From: a virus
Virus record (IMG/VR): IMGVR_UViG_3300031576_000094
Location: 1-45,836 of that record
DNA length: 45,836 bases
Strand: one strand, 5' to 3'
Shown here piece by piece: positions 14,809 through 21,446 of the stretch. The notes beneath the pieces are model-generated. The model was not told where the DNA came from and searched no databases. It was given only the letters and a program-made list of their open reading frames with translations. Position 1 is the first letter of the stretch. Every line of letters starts with the position of its first letter. Position numbers and translations under genes: made by a program.

Positions 14809-14987
14809 GGTGTTTTCTCCGTGTGACGAATCGCGGTCGCTAGTTCCTCGGCGAGCACCTGGTAAGTCTTGCCCAGCGATGACTCGATGGCCTTGACCGC
14901 GTGCTCAGTCGCCGCCTCCCATCCATATCGGCAAGTAACAGTCTGGATGCTCGGCCATGTACGCCCACAATGCGGTGTGTAGCTCAT
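14805..14987 (-). CDS. Possible small helical protein, ~60 aa, uncertain start
   Basis: The stop forms an ATGA overlap with the nuclease start. The C-terminal 40 residues (YGWEAATEHAVKAIESSLGK, then YQVLAEELATAIRHTEK) look like genuine amphipathic helices. No start with a ribosome site is seen after the preceding gene's stop at 14905; the ATG at 14987 lies within that gene. A rare start codon or coupling is possible. Confidence 0.4.
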   Translation of the reverse strand: MSYTPHCGRTWPSIQTVTCRYGWEAATEHAVKAIESSLGKTYQVLAEELATAIRHTEKTP

Positions 14988-15102
14988 CTTCGGTCGCATA
15001 GCGTGACTCAATAGGGTCGCCAGCGTCATCCGCTTGGCTCCACGTCCCGTCCTCATGCTCGTAGGTGTGGTCGTCTTCCCACTGAATCATCAGGTCTTTC
15101 AT
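14905..15102 (-). CDS. Hypothetical acidic protein, 65 aa
   Basis: ATG at 15102 has a strong ribosome site (GGAGGGACTG). The protein is acidic and aromatic (MKDLMIQWEDDHTYEHEDGT, then TEDELHTALWAYMAEHPDCY). High negative charge can suggest a DNA mimic, but it is short and unproven. The frame is open upstream without coding character. Confidence 0.6.
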   Translation of the reverse strand: MKDLMIQWEDDHTYEHEDGTWSQADDAGDPIESRYATEDELHTALWAYMAEHPDCYLPIWMGGGD

Positions 15103-15124
15103 CAGTCCCTCCGGCGGGGTGGGG

Positions 15125-15346
15125 TCAACCCGCTGTCCCATGAATAGCTGCATTACTCGGCCGATTCCACCAGTGACGCCGATTTCGTTTCGGATTGATG
15201 GCCTCTTGACAGCCCCAACAAGGCCGAAAGCACCAGTTTGGGTGCATATCATAAACAGCAGGCTGTTCTTCGCAAATCCAGCACAAGAGATTATGAAGTG
15301 CGGCTGGCCCAACAAATCGAATCTCGACCTTAATCCGCTCGCTCAT
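15125..15346 (-). CDS. Zinc-binding microprotein, 73 aa
   Basis: Strong ribosome site (AAGGAGG) and ATGA overlap with the gene before it. CWIC, then HPNWCFRPCWGC supplies five cysteines and a histidine; the C-terminus is basic. A small zinc-finger protein of unknown role. Confidence 0.65.
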   Translation of the reverse strand: MSERIKVEIRFVGPAALHNLLCWICEEQPAVYDMHPNWCFRPCWGCQEAINPKRNRRHWWNRPSNAAIHGTAG

Positions 15347-15552
15347 TCCGTTCCCTCCTTCGGACGAGGTGCGAGGGTGGCATCAATCCCTATCGGCTTC
15401 TTCAACGAACCCTCGCAATACCCTGAAGACCATCCAAACGTGTCATGCCGTTGGACAGTTCCATCTTGGCGAATTGTCCAGTAGAAGTGGCACACCGAGC
15501 AAACACCCCTAGGCCTTCGCTTTGATTTGCGCTGTGCCACCTGCTCCTCCAT
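15343..15552 (-). CDS. Zinc-binding microprotein, 69 aa
   Basis: ATG at 15552 behind AGGAGG; an in-frame GTG lies just upstream. Basic N-terminus (RKSKRRPRG), then CSVCHFYW and a later Cys (SGYCEGSL). Its stop overlaps the next ATG. Probably nucleic-acid binding; unknown. Confidence 0.6.
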   Translation of the reverse strand: MEEQVAQRKSKRRPRGVCSVCHFYWTIRQDGTVQRHDTFGWSSGYCEGSLKKPIGIDATLAPRPKEGTE

Positions 15553-15605
15553 CACGACGCCTCCTGGGGCGTGGCGAGGGCGGTGTTGATCTCCTTAATG
15601 ACTGC

Positions 15606-15857
15606 CTAGCAATATCCACCGCTGATTCCCTTGCCTCCAAGCGCCTGAGATTCCGCGTTATCTCCTAACGCAGCCTTGGCACTCTCCAATGCCTTGCGTA
15701 ACTCAGCCTGCTGCGCCGCGCCGTGGGCGAAGGCGGTGGTGAGGGCGGTAGTCAAGACATCAAGGGCGTTCTGCGCTGATGACTGGCGCACCTCGTTTAG
15801 TAGTTGTCGGGCAATCTTCTGCGCCTCAAACGCGGCTGGCCCAGTGGGGGAGGTCAT
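15606..15857 (-). CDS. Hypothetical helical protein, 83 aa
   Basis: The start at 15857 is chosen by an ATGA overlap with the preceding gene. Alanine-rich amphipathic helices (AFEAQKIARQLLNEVRQSSA, LTTALTTAFAHGAAQQAELRK) suggest a helical bundle. About 50 bases without a gene separate its stop from the frame ending at 15552. Confidence 0.6.
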   Translation of the reverse strand: MTSPTGPAAFEAQKIARQLLNEVRQSSAQNALDVLTTALTTAFAHGAAQQAELRKALESAKAALGDNAESQALGGKGISGGYC

Positions 15858-16063
15858 GCCGGATGGCTCGCCAACATACACGTCAAGCTGCACCACGCCA
15901 AAAACTCGTGCGCGCCATAGCCCGCCTTATGACACGCGCACCCGACCGAGCAATCAACCAGCCGAATCGCTTTCGCACAATAGGCGCAGCGCATCGGCGG
16001 CGCGGCGGCCTCAGTCGTTGACGGGTGGCTCGGTCGTGTGAACATCGGGTTGGCCTTGTTCAT
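15854..16063 (-). CDS. Zinc-finger microprotein, ~69 aa, uncertain start
   Basis: The C-terminal part is clear: CAYCAKAIRLVDCSVGCACH then AHEFLAWCSLTCML, at least seven cysteines, perhaps two zinc sites. Candidate ATGs are 16063, 16042 and 15994; the first has only a distant GGGAG. Overlaps its neighbour upstream by up to 53 bases and the next by 4. Confidence 0.55.
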   Translation of the reverse strand: MNKANPMFTRPSHPSTTEAAAPPMRCAYCAKAIRLVDCSVGCACHKAGYGAHEFLAWCSLTCMLASHPA

Positions 16064-16253
16064 CGTAGGCGTGACTCCCACCACACACCAAATCAGGGTC
16101 GTCAGGGTTGACGCGCTGATAAATCCCACTCACATGCTCCTCGCCACAAAAACAGCAGGTCGCCAGTTGCCCTGCGTCCACGCGGGAGGGCGTGCGCCCA
16201 CCCTCGCGCTCGTACCAGCAATCGTCACAGACCGTATGGTTCCAGGCGCTCAT
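16011..16253 (-). CDS. Zinc-finger protein, 80 aa
   Basis: ATGA overlap with the gene upstream. CDDCWYEREGGRTPS then CCFCGEEH and C-GGSH form a four-cysteine zinc site plus extra Cys/His. The C-terminus is acidic. Unknown function. Confidence 0.62.
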   Translation of the reverse strand: MSAWNHTVCDDCWYEREGGRTPSRVDAGQLATCCFCGEEHVSGIYQRVNPDDPDLVCGGSHAYDEQGQPDVHTTEPPVND

Positions 16254-16333
16254 GGCAGGCGTTGCTGCCCTGTCAGGACGGCGGCCACGAATAAACCAAC
16301 CAGCACGCCTGCGATGAATGGCTCTGGCATCAT
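16250..16333 (-). CDS. Single-span membrane microprotein, 27 aa
   Basis: A very strong ribosome site (GGAGGGGCT) precedes two adjacent ATGs, and the stop overlaps the next gene's ATG. The peptide is one hydrophobic helix (FIAGVLVGLFVAAVL) with a short polar end. Tiny membrane peptides of this kind are common early phage products; role unknown. Confidence 0.55.
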   Translation of the reverse strand: MMPEPFIAGVLVGLFVAAVLTGQQRLP

Positions 16334-16551
16334 AGCCCCTCCATCCCGCCGTGGAAACACCCGTGGTACTCGCTCTTGCCCGAATAGGTGCTCATGCAAA
16401 TCGGACACCACTCTTTGCCCTCGCGCTGCGCCGCCTCTCGCCTGCGCTGCTCCAGATACCAGCAGCGGTCGTAGCGCCCATGCGTCTCGCACGCCTTCTT
16501 GCCCACGAAGCGGCTCTTGAACCCGCCCGTGAAACTATCGAGCAGCCGCAT
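16330..16551 (-). CDS. Zinc-binding protein, 73 aa
   Basis: Start at 16551 without a clear ribosome site. KKACETHGRYDRCWYLEQRR, then WCPICM, then a final YHGCFHG give Cys/His ligands for zinc. The frame is open upstream but looks non-coding there. ATGA link to the membrane microprotein. Confidence 0.55.
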   Translation of the reverse strand: MRLLDSFTGGFKSRFVGKKACETHGRYDRCWYLEQRRREAAQREGKEWCPICMSTYSGKSEYHGCFHGGMEGL

Positions 16552-16753
16552 CCAACCAACCGCCGCTCTCAGAGACACTGACACCGCCCGCCGGAGCGCC
16601 AGCGCGCCGCTGCACGCGGCTCCTCGCCTGGAGATGGCGCGGCCGCGCCGAGGAGATGGCCGACGCGCTGGCGGAGATGTGAGGCAGCGGAGAGGATGGC
16701 AGGCGGAAGGGTTCGAGCGCGCGCGGAGCAAGGAAGCTGGTCAACGTCGTCAT
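16535..16753 (-). CDS. Possible 72-aa protein downstream of an internal promoter
   Basis: ATG at 16753 is the first start after the promoter at 16783-16811. Third codon positions are GC-rich, which favours coding, but the Ser/Ala/Pro/Arg-rich protein resembles no family and no ribosome site is seen. Other frames through 16552-16776 are equally unconvincing, including on the plus strand. Confidence 0.35.
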   Translation of the reverse strand: MTTLTSFLAPRALEPFRLPSSPLPHISASASAISSARPRHLQARSRVQRRAGAPAGGVSVSESGGWLDAAAR

Positions 16754-16782
16754 GGTGTTTGAGGCTTGCGGCCTGTGTTTGG

Positions 16783-16811
16783 ATACTACGCCCGCCGCAA
16801 ACACCAGTCAA
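16783..16811 (-). promoter_or_regulatory. Sigma-70-type leftward promoter, internal
   Basis: On the minus strand TTGACT (16806-16811) and TAGTAT (16783-16788) are separated by exactly 17 bases. Transcription would begin near 16776 and serve the zinc-protein and replication genes to the left. A tandem 11-bp repeat lies just upstream of the -35 element. Confidence 0.5.
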
Positions 16812-16816
16812 GAGGC

Positions 16817-16838
16817 TAGCGCCCCTATAGCGCCCCTA
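16817..16838. repeat. Two adjacent copies of TAGCGCCCCTA
   Basis: Two perfect, directly abutting 11-bp repeats five bases upstream of the -35 box of the promoter at 16783-16811. One repeat per helical turn puts both on the same face of the DNA, as expected of a regulator site. Confidence 0.6.
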
Positions 16839-16889
16839 GATACAGTAACGGCAGCCCATGCGTGCGGCTGCCGTCGCTGCTGCGCTGTG

Positions 16890-17033
16890 TTAGGCGCGTT
16901 TCAAGCAGCGTGTGCACACATAGTCTAGCCGTTTGGGACTCTCGCACTCAACGAGCCGGAGCGCCCGCCATGTGCCGCACCCGCAGTAAATGCACCGCCA
17001 AGTGCACCGCCGCACCATACGCCGCCGCTTCAT
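16890..17033 (-). CDS. Zinc-ribbon microprotein, 47 aa
   Basis: The ATG at 17033 overlaps the stop of the preceding gene (ATGA). A basic start (MKRRRMVRR) is followed by C-x3-CIYCGCG and a C-terminal CTRC, a two-pair zinc ribbon. Short, but the overlap and motif make it convincing. From its stop to the next candidate gene (about 16754) there is only the promoter and the tandem repeat. Confidence 0.6.
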   Translation of the reverse strand: MKRRRMVRRCTWRCIYCGCGTWRALRLVECESPKRLDYVCTRCLKRA

Positions 17034-17281
17034 GTTCTCAGCCCCTTTCGCTCAGCCCGCCGCCGCTCATTCAGCGGGCCGTGTACCGTGCTGGCGTGCT
17101 TCTCTCCATCGGTAAACCACCGATTGCACACCAGACAATGCTTGTTGATGCGCGTATCCCTAAAAATGGCGTCCGGCGAGAGTGGCGAGCCGAGCGCCTT
17201 TAAGTCCTGCACATGGACGGCGAAGCCGTACCCGCTGCCGCCTGGCGTGTAGAATGCCTGCACCCTGCGCGCGCGGCTCAT
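17030..17281 (-). CDS. C2H2-like zinc-finger protein, 83 aa
   Basis: ATGA overlap sets the start at 17281. After a short N-terminal region (FYTPGGSGYGFAVHVQDLK) comes CLVCNRWF...HASTVH, a C2H2 finger pattern, and a basic tail (NERRRAERKG). Likely DNA or RNA binding. Confidence 0.65.
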   Translation of the reverse strand: MSRARRVQAFYTPGGSGYGFAVHVQDLKALGSPLSPDAIFRDTRINKHCLVCNRWFTDGEKHASTVHGPLNERRRAERKGLRT

Positions 17282-17490
17282 ACCTCGCCCCGTTCCCATG
17301 TGAGCCGATGCACCTCGCAGCAGTAAACGTTATCACTCTGCGTGATGTCGGTCTGCTCGTCCACCATCTGAAACCGCTTGCCGAAACCCCAATCGCCGCC
17401 GCCCCAATGGTGAATCGGCCAGCGCACCCATAGCTTTTGAAAGTTGACCACGGCGAGCCGGTCGCAGTAGGTACACACTGGCGCGCTCAT
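17278..17490 (-). CDS. Zinc-binding protein, 70 aa
   Basis: ATGA overlaps on both sides. CTYC at the N-terminus and CCEVH near the C-terminus give a zinc site around a Trp/Gly-rich middle (LWVRWPIHHWGGGDWGFGKR). Not recognised. Confidence 0.62.
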   Translation of the reverse strand: MSAPVCTYCDRLAVVNFQKLWVRWPIHHWGGGDWGFGKRFQMVDEQTDITQSDNVYCCEVHRLTWERGEV

Positions 17491-17822
17491 GTGAGCAGTT
17501 CCTTGACGACTGCGACGCGCTCTGGAAACACGAGCGCCTCTAGCCTGGCGCGCTCGGTGTCCGTGAACGCGCCCACCTGAACGAGCGCGCCGCCGCCTGC
17601 GCGCCGTTCAAACACGCCCAGGCAGACGCCGTCCCCATACGCGCGGCTGCTCCCGTCCGTCAGGTACACGCGCACCTCGTCCACACCCGTGCTGCCTACC
17701 TGCACCTCAACGCGCGCGCCGATGTTCCAGCCGTTGACCGTGGCCGTTATGCCACTGGCCGCGCTCCCCAAGCGGCTTGCCTCGCCGCGATTGCCCTGAA
17801 TGGTCGCTCGAAAACGTGCCAT
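17487..17822 (-). CDS. Conserved small phage protein (MARFRATIQG family), 111 aa
   Basis: The start is ATG 17822. I recall the opening MARFRATIQGNRGEASRLG, followed by GITATVNGWNIGARVEVQVG and a DEVRVYLTDGS strand, from many unrelated tailed phages. The family has no assigned function and appears to be a small all-beta protein. The C-terminal 35 residues are more variable and helical. Linked by ATGA to the next gene. Confidence 0.7.
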   Translation of the reverse strand: MARFRATIQGNRGEASRLGSAASGITATVNGWNIGARVEVQVGSTGVDEVRVYLTDGSSRAYGDGVCLGVFERRAGGGALVQVGAFTDTERARLEALVFPERVAVVKELLT

Positions 17823-17890
17823 TGTCCATAGACCCTCTCTGGTTGCCGTTCGTGCCCTGGCAGCCCTGCCAGCGCCCAACACGGCCTATC

Positions 17891-18283
17891 CTAGCGCTGC
17901 CCGTCTCTGCTTCTAGTAGCACCCCATGCCCAGGCCGTCAAGGCAGCTTCCTGCGTGTCAAGCGCCGCCTGCGCTGCCTTTGAAACGGCCACGATGAGCA
18001 GCCCGCCCGCTAGATAGACAGATTGCCACGCCAGCACAGCCCATGCTATGCTTTCGTGCGCCGCGCTCAAAACGCTTTCGTTTCCCGACCACCCGCCCGT
18101 AGCAAAAACCCAAAGCCCTGGCTGCGTTTCCTCGACCCGCCCATAGGTTCGGTTCCACGCTGTCGCCATGTACGCGGGCAATTCAGCGGCGCGCTCTATC
18201 GGCCAGTCGCGTATGGCCTTCTCGGTGTGCTCAGTGGGGTAGCCGTGTTCATCGAAACATGGGGAGTTCATCATCATCATCAT
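17891..18283 (-). CDS. Hypothetical protein with C-terminal hydrophobic segment, 130 aa; starts in five ATG codons
   Basis: GGAGG with an 8-base spacer precedes five consecutive ATG codons (18271-18285 on the minus strand), the first of which also overlaps the upstream stop (ATGA). The middle resembles a small alpha-beta protein (ERAAELPAYMATAWNRTYG, QPGLWVFATGGWSG). Residues ~70-110 are hydrophobic (IAWAVLAWQSVYLAGGLLIV) and could be a membrane segment. Unknown function. Confidence 0.6.
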   Translation of the reverse strand: MMMMMNSPCFDEHGYPTEHTEKAIRDWPIERAAELPAYMATAWNRTYGRVEETQPGLWVFATGGWSGNESVLSAAHESIAWAVLAWQSVYLAGGLLIVAVSKAAQAALDTQEAALTAWAWGATRSRDGQR

Positions 18284-18660
18284 CGCTGTACCCTCCGACA
18301 CTTCGGACACTCACATAATAAGCCCGTCGGCTCAAGCTCCCGTGGCCGCGTGCCGCTCTGACCGCCGCCGCCTGCGCCCTGGCCTGGCGTGCCGCTCCCA
18401 CCTCCTGATGGTGGCTCCGGCTCCGGTGGCGTGCTGGCCTGCGCTTGCACCGGCTGCGGCTGTGCCGGTGGCTCCTGACCTCGGTGAACATAGAGCACCG
18501 TGCGCCCCTGGCCGTCTCGCTCCCAGCACCCGCCGCCTACCCGCATTATGCCATTGAGCACATGGCGGACGGCTGCCTCGTCCGCGAAGGTAATTGCGTA
18601 GACCTCCTGGCCGACGTGCGCCGTGCCGATTATCTCGGCTGCCTTTATCGCTGCGCTCAT
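18280..18660 (-). CDS. Proline/glycine-rich protein with N-terminal alpha-beta domain and C-terminal CxxC, 126 aa
   Basis: Ribosome site GAGGGTGAG before ATG 18660. Residues 1-65 form a compact alpha-beta unit (AAEIIGTAHVGQEVYAITFA, GRTVLYVHRG). Then comes a ~45-residue Pro/Gly/Gln-rich linker and a final CECPKC pair. It lies directly after the VWA gene, with a 4-base gap, so it may belong to the MoxR/VWA set. Confidence 0.6.
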   Translation of the reverse strand: MSAAIKAAEIIGTAHVGQEVYAITFADEAAVRHVLNGIMRVGGGCWERDGQGRTVLYVHRGQEPPAQPQPVQAQASTPPEPEPPSGGGSGTPGQGAGGGGQSGTRPRELEPTGLLCECPKCRRVQR

Positions 18661-18664
18661 CGTC

Positions 18665-19396
18665 TCACCCTCGCCGGACGTGCCGCTCAAGGAGCCGCGC
18701 CAGGCTCGGATACAGCGCCCGCGTGTCCTCGATGCTGGCATAGTGCGCCTCGCCGTAATATTCCTTCACGTCGTCGCGGAAGATGCCGACGCCTAGGCAC
18801 ACCACGCCCGCCCGCCGCGCTAGCGCTAACTCGCGCGCGGCCTTGCTCGGTGAATCCGCGCGCCCGTCGGTAAGCTCCACCATGATGCGCCCAGGCGCGC
18901 CACGCTGCTCAAACAGCGCCCGCGCTTTGGCAATCGCCAGATGCGTGCGCGTGTCCCCATCCTCGCGTAAGGCACCACCACGCGCCCACGCCCGCGCCTC
19001 ACCACTCCCAGGCCGCGCAGCCAAGACCGACGCGGGCATGACCGCCACGCCCGCATTGTACCCGACGACCTCCACAGTTGCGCCCGCCTGACCGAGCGCA
19101 TACGCCAGCGCGTGCACGGCCTCAACGGCTGCCCTGAACGTGCCGCCGTCGTTGCTGTGCATAGAGCCGGAACAATCCAGCAGCAGCACGACATGGTAGT
19201 CATGCCACTGCCGCCGTTCCGGCTTGGCAAAGACGCGCCGCTCGCCCACGCCCACCAACGCCAGGCGCGCGCCGTCTACCCACTTACCCCGCGCCTGCCT
19301 TGGCCTGCGCCGCAGTCCGGCATTGTCGGCCAAGACCGAGCGCACCCGCTCGGTAAACACGCGCTGCCTCATCGCGCCCACCAATTCGACGAGCAT
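18665..19396 (-). CDS. VWA-domain protein, partner of the MoxR-type ATPase
   Basis: 243 residues. A complete metal-ion-dependent adhesion site is visible: D74-x-S76-x-S78 (DCSGSM), T151 in GDTRTHLAIAKA, and D177 in ELTDGRAD. The N-terminal 65 residues are basic. VWA proteins next to MoxR ATPases (CobS/CobT, NorQ/NorD, RavA/ViaA) act as adaptor and substrate-binding arms of a chaperone-like machine, often for metal insertion or remodelling of large complexes. The ATG at 19372 (ATGA overlap with the 51-aa gene) is an alternative start. The phage substrate is unknown. Confidence 0.82.
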   Translation of the reverse strand: MLVELVGAMRQRVFTERVRSVLADNAGLRRRPRQARGKWVDGARLALVGVGERRVFAKPERRQWHDYHVVLLLDCSGSMHSNDGGTFRAAVEAVHALAYALGQAGATVEVVGYNAGVAVMPASVLAARPGSGEARAWARGGALREDGDTRTHLAIAKARALFEQRGAPGRIMVELTDGRADSPSKAARELALARRAGVVCLGVGIFRDDVKEYYGEAHYASIEDTRALYPSLARLLERHVRRG

Positions 19397-19524
19397 GTGA
19401 GACGCCGCAATTTGCGCGCCTCACCCCGCGCTAAAATGGCGTGTGCGGCTGCGGCCTCGTCTGTTTCCCACGCCCACCGGACACGCCCGCGCTCGTCTAA
19501 GAAGTAAAAGCGGCTTCGTCTCAT
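19369..19524 (-). CDS. Hypothetical protein, 51 aa, between MoxR and VWA genes
   Basis: ATG 19524 lies four bases past the ATPase stop. The sequence (MRRSRFYFLDERGRVRWAWE, then DEAAAAHAILARGEARKLRR) has a strand-turn-strand start and a basic helix. It overlaps the VWA start. Its fixed place inside the pair suggests a third component, but this is inference. Confidence 0.55.
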   Translation of the reverse strand: MRRSRFYFLDERGRVRWAWETDEAAAAHAILARGEARKLRRLTCSSNWWAR

Positions 19525-19528
19525 CTCA

Positions 19529-20512
19529 TCACACCGGCTCCGGCTGCGGTGTGCTCGCGGCCTTGTTGGCTGTGTCCAGCGTCCGCAATAGCTCCGCGAC
19601 GCGCGCATACTTCAACACCTCCTGCTGCACCTGCTCGGCCTGCTTGACGACCTTGTCATAGTTGACCGCGCGCGTCAGCAGTTCTTCCACCGTCCATTTA
19701 TTATGCCCGTTCGTGCTCGGTGGCCGGTACGTCCGGTCTAGCTGCTCCTGCTCCGGCAGTTCCAGCTTGCTCACGATGCAGTATCGGATGGCGTCCTTAA
19801 GGCTAATCCCGTCCAGCCCCAAGAGCAGCGCCGCGATACCCTCCCGAATCGTGGCGCGGGTAACGATGCGCTCCGCGCGCCGCAAGTCCTCAATGGCCTC
19901 CAAGACGTGCGCCACTTCCCCGACTTGCTCCGCGTCGGCCTGCGGCACGTGCTGCCCTAGCGCCTGCACTAGTCGCTCCCCACCTAGCGGCTCAAACCGA
20001 ATCACCGTGGCAAAGCGGCTATACAGCGCCGCGTTCAAGGCTTTGGTGCCCGCATACTCATGGCTCGGATTCATCGTCGCCACGACGGCAAACCCTGCCG
20101 CCGCGCTCACGTCCTCGGCCGTCTCAGGAATGTAAAACCGCGCCGGACGCTCAAGCAGCGGATGCAGCAGGAACAAGGTATCCGGCAGCGCCGCGTTAAT
20201 CTCGTCCAAAACAAGCACCGCGCCGGTTCCCATCGCCTTGGGAATCACCCCGTAATCAAAGCCCGTTACGCTCCCTGTGCTCCCATCCTTGAGGCTCCGG
20301 CAGCCTTTCAAGTCCTCGACCGTGCTGCCGCCGTCCAAGTTCACACGCGCCACGTCGCGCCCAAGCGCCTGCGCTACGTCCTGCGCCAGACTCGTCTTGC
20401 CGGTGCCCGTCTCACCAATCAAGAGCGCCGGTAATCCCTGCTTCATGGTCGCGGCCAACACTTTCGCTGCCGCGTCCAGCCCGACCAGTTCCGTCAGTTT
20501 CTTGCTCGCCAT
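19529..20512 (-). CDS. MoxR-type AAA+ ATPase
   Basis: 327 residues from ATG 20512. Walker A GETGTGKT is at 33-40, Walker B VLVLDEIN at 99-106, sensor 1 VVATMNPS at 143-150 and an SRF arginine element at 165-167. Between Walker A and B comes the MoxR/CobS insert (STVEDLKGCRSLKDGSTGSV). The C-terminal third is helical and probably binds the partner. MoxR proteins form hexamers that remodel client complexes together with VWA proteins; the VWA gene is two genes downstream. It is third in the leftward unit, so expression should be early. Confidence 0.88.
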   Translation of the reverse strand: MASKKLTELVGLDAAAKVLAATMKQGLPALLIGETGTGKTSLAQDVAQALGRDVARVNLDGGSTVEDLKGCRSLKDGSTGSVTGFDYGVIPKAMGTGAVLVLDEINAALPDTLFLLHPLLERPARFYIPETAEDVSAAAGFAVVATMNPSHEYAGTKALNAALYSRFATVIRFEPLGGERLVQALGQHVPQADAEQVGEVAHVLEAIEDLRRAERIVTRATIREGIAALLLGLDGISLKDAIRYCIVSKLELPEQEQLDRTYRPPSTNGHNKWTVEELLTRAVNYDKVVKQAEQVQQEVLKYARVAELLRTLDTANKAASTPQPEPV

Positions 20513-20609
20513 TGGTTCAAGCTCCCTCTGCTCTCGCTGCACCAAGAGCGCCGCGCGGCTAGGCTGTGCAGACCCGCCGCGCGCGCCGTGTTCCTACCTG
20601 CCCGCGGCG

Positions 20610-21077
20610 CTAGTCCTCCTGCTCCGGCTCCGCGCCCAAGCCCTCAAGCAGCCCGCGCAGGCTGCTCGGCATCCGCGCCTTGCGCGCCTGGTACGCCTGC
20701 TCGTCAAAGCTATCACTCAGCCCAACGAGCACCCACGCCGCCCCATCACGCCGGACGCCCTGCCCTGAGAAGCGCACCGCCTCAGCGTAGTGCGCGAAGC
20801 ACAAGTCAAAGAACGCCCGCCGGAGTCCCTCTGCCGCGTGATGCAGCGACGCCGCACGGCACAGCGCCGCCCACTCTGGCTGACTCGCGGCCAGCCGCCG
20901 CAAGTCGTGCACCCCGTCCGGCAGGCTGCCGCCTTGCTCCATGAGGATGCGCTTGAGCGTGCTGACGCCCTGCTGCTCGGCCTTCTCGCCTAGCTCGCGG
21001 CTCTTTTCCCACAGCGCCGCAAGCTCCGCACTCACCGGCTCGGCTATCACTGTCTCGCCCTGCTCTGGCTGATACAT
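20610..21077 (-). CDS. Hypothetical helical protein, 155 aa, early gene
   Basis: ATG 21077 behind AGGAG. Helical throughout (LAALWEKSRELGEKAEQQGV, then GLRRAFFDLCFAHYAEAVRF), with an acidic C-terminus. It precedes the MoxR gene by about 100 bases that hold no gene. No family recognised; it could be a partner or client of the MoxR/VWA machine. Confidence 0.6.
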   Translation of the reverse strand: MYQPEQGETVIAEPVSAELAALWEKSRELGEKAEQQGVSTLKRILMEQGGSLPDGVHDLRRLAASQPEWAALCRAASLHHAAEGLRRAFFDLCFAHYAEAVRFSGQGVRRDGAAWVLVGLSDSFDEQAYQARKARMPSSLRGLLEGLGAEPEQED

Positions 21078-21125
21078 ATCTGGTTGCTCTCTCCTGTTCT
21101 CATCGGCTCCACGTTCACGCTGCGT

Positions 21126-21299
21126 TCACGCTGCCTGCTGCTTCCCCGTCATGCGCCGCGCCTCTCTGGCCTCGCGCCGCGCCTTCATGCCTGCCAGATA
21201 CGCGCGGTTCACCTCGGCCTGCTTCGCGCGCCGATTGCTGCGCCTCGGTGGCTCGTCGCTTACCAGGCCGGTAAAATCCATTTCAAGCTGCTGCTCCAT
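21126..21299 (-). CDS. First leftward gene: basic helical protein, 57 aa
   Basis: ATG 21299 follows GGAGGTGAG with rather long spacing; a GTG at 21311 is an alternative. The protein has an acidic start (MEQQLEMDFTGLVSDEPPRR) and a long basic helix (AEVNRAYLAGMKARREAREA). It is the first gene behind the leftward promoter, 68 bases downstream of the predicted start site. Confidence 0.55.
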   Translation of the reverse strand: MEQQLEMDFTGLVSDEPPRRSNRRAKQAEVNRAYLAGMKARREAREARRMTGKQQAA

Positions 21300-21374
21300 G
21301 CTGCTGCTCACCTCCAATCCGGTTGGCCGCTGCACCGTCGCTGTAGCACGCCCATAGTCCCGTGCTATGCTCGC

Positions 21375-21402
21375 ACTATACGCCTCTCCTACTCCATGTC
21401 AA
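21375..21402 (-). promoter_or_regulatory. Main leftward early promoter, sigma-70 type
   Basis: On the minus strand a perfect TTGACA (21397-21402) and TATAGT (21375-21380) are 16 bases apart. The predicted start is near 21368. It reads into the MoxR/VWA and replication unit. This is the best promoter seen in the genome. Confidence 0.75.
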
Positions 21403-21433
21403 GCGCCGTGCTCAGCGTCGGAGAACGAGCGCG

Positions 21434-21446
21434 CCAGCGACGCTGG
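21434..21446. promoter_or_regulatory. Palindrome CCAGCG-A-CGCTGG, candidate operator
   Basis: A perfect 13-base dyad lies about 32 bp upstream of the -35 box of the main leftward promoter. The position fits an activator or repressor dimer site. Confidence 0.35.

Noticed and set aside
13957-14826. A 289-codon plus-strand frame under the PD-(D/E)XK nuclease
   Set aside because: The nuclease residues are intact on the minus strand; the plus frame has no recognisable feature.
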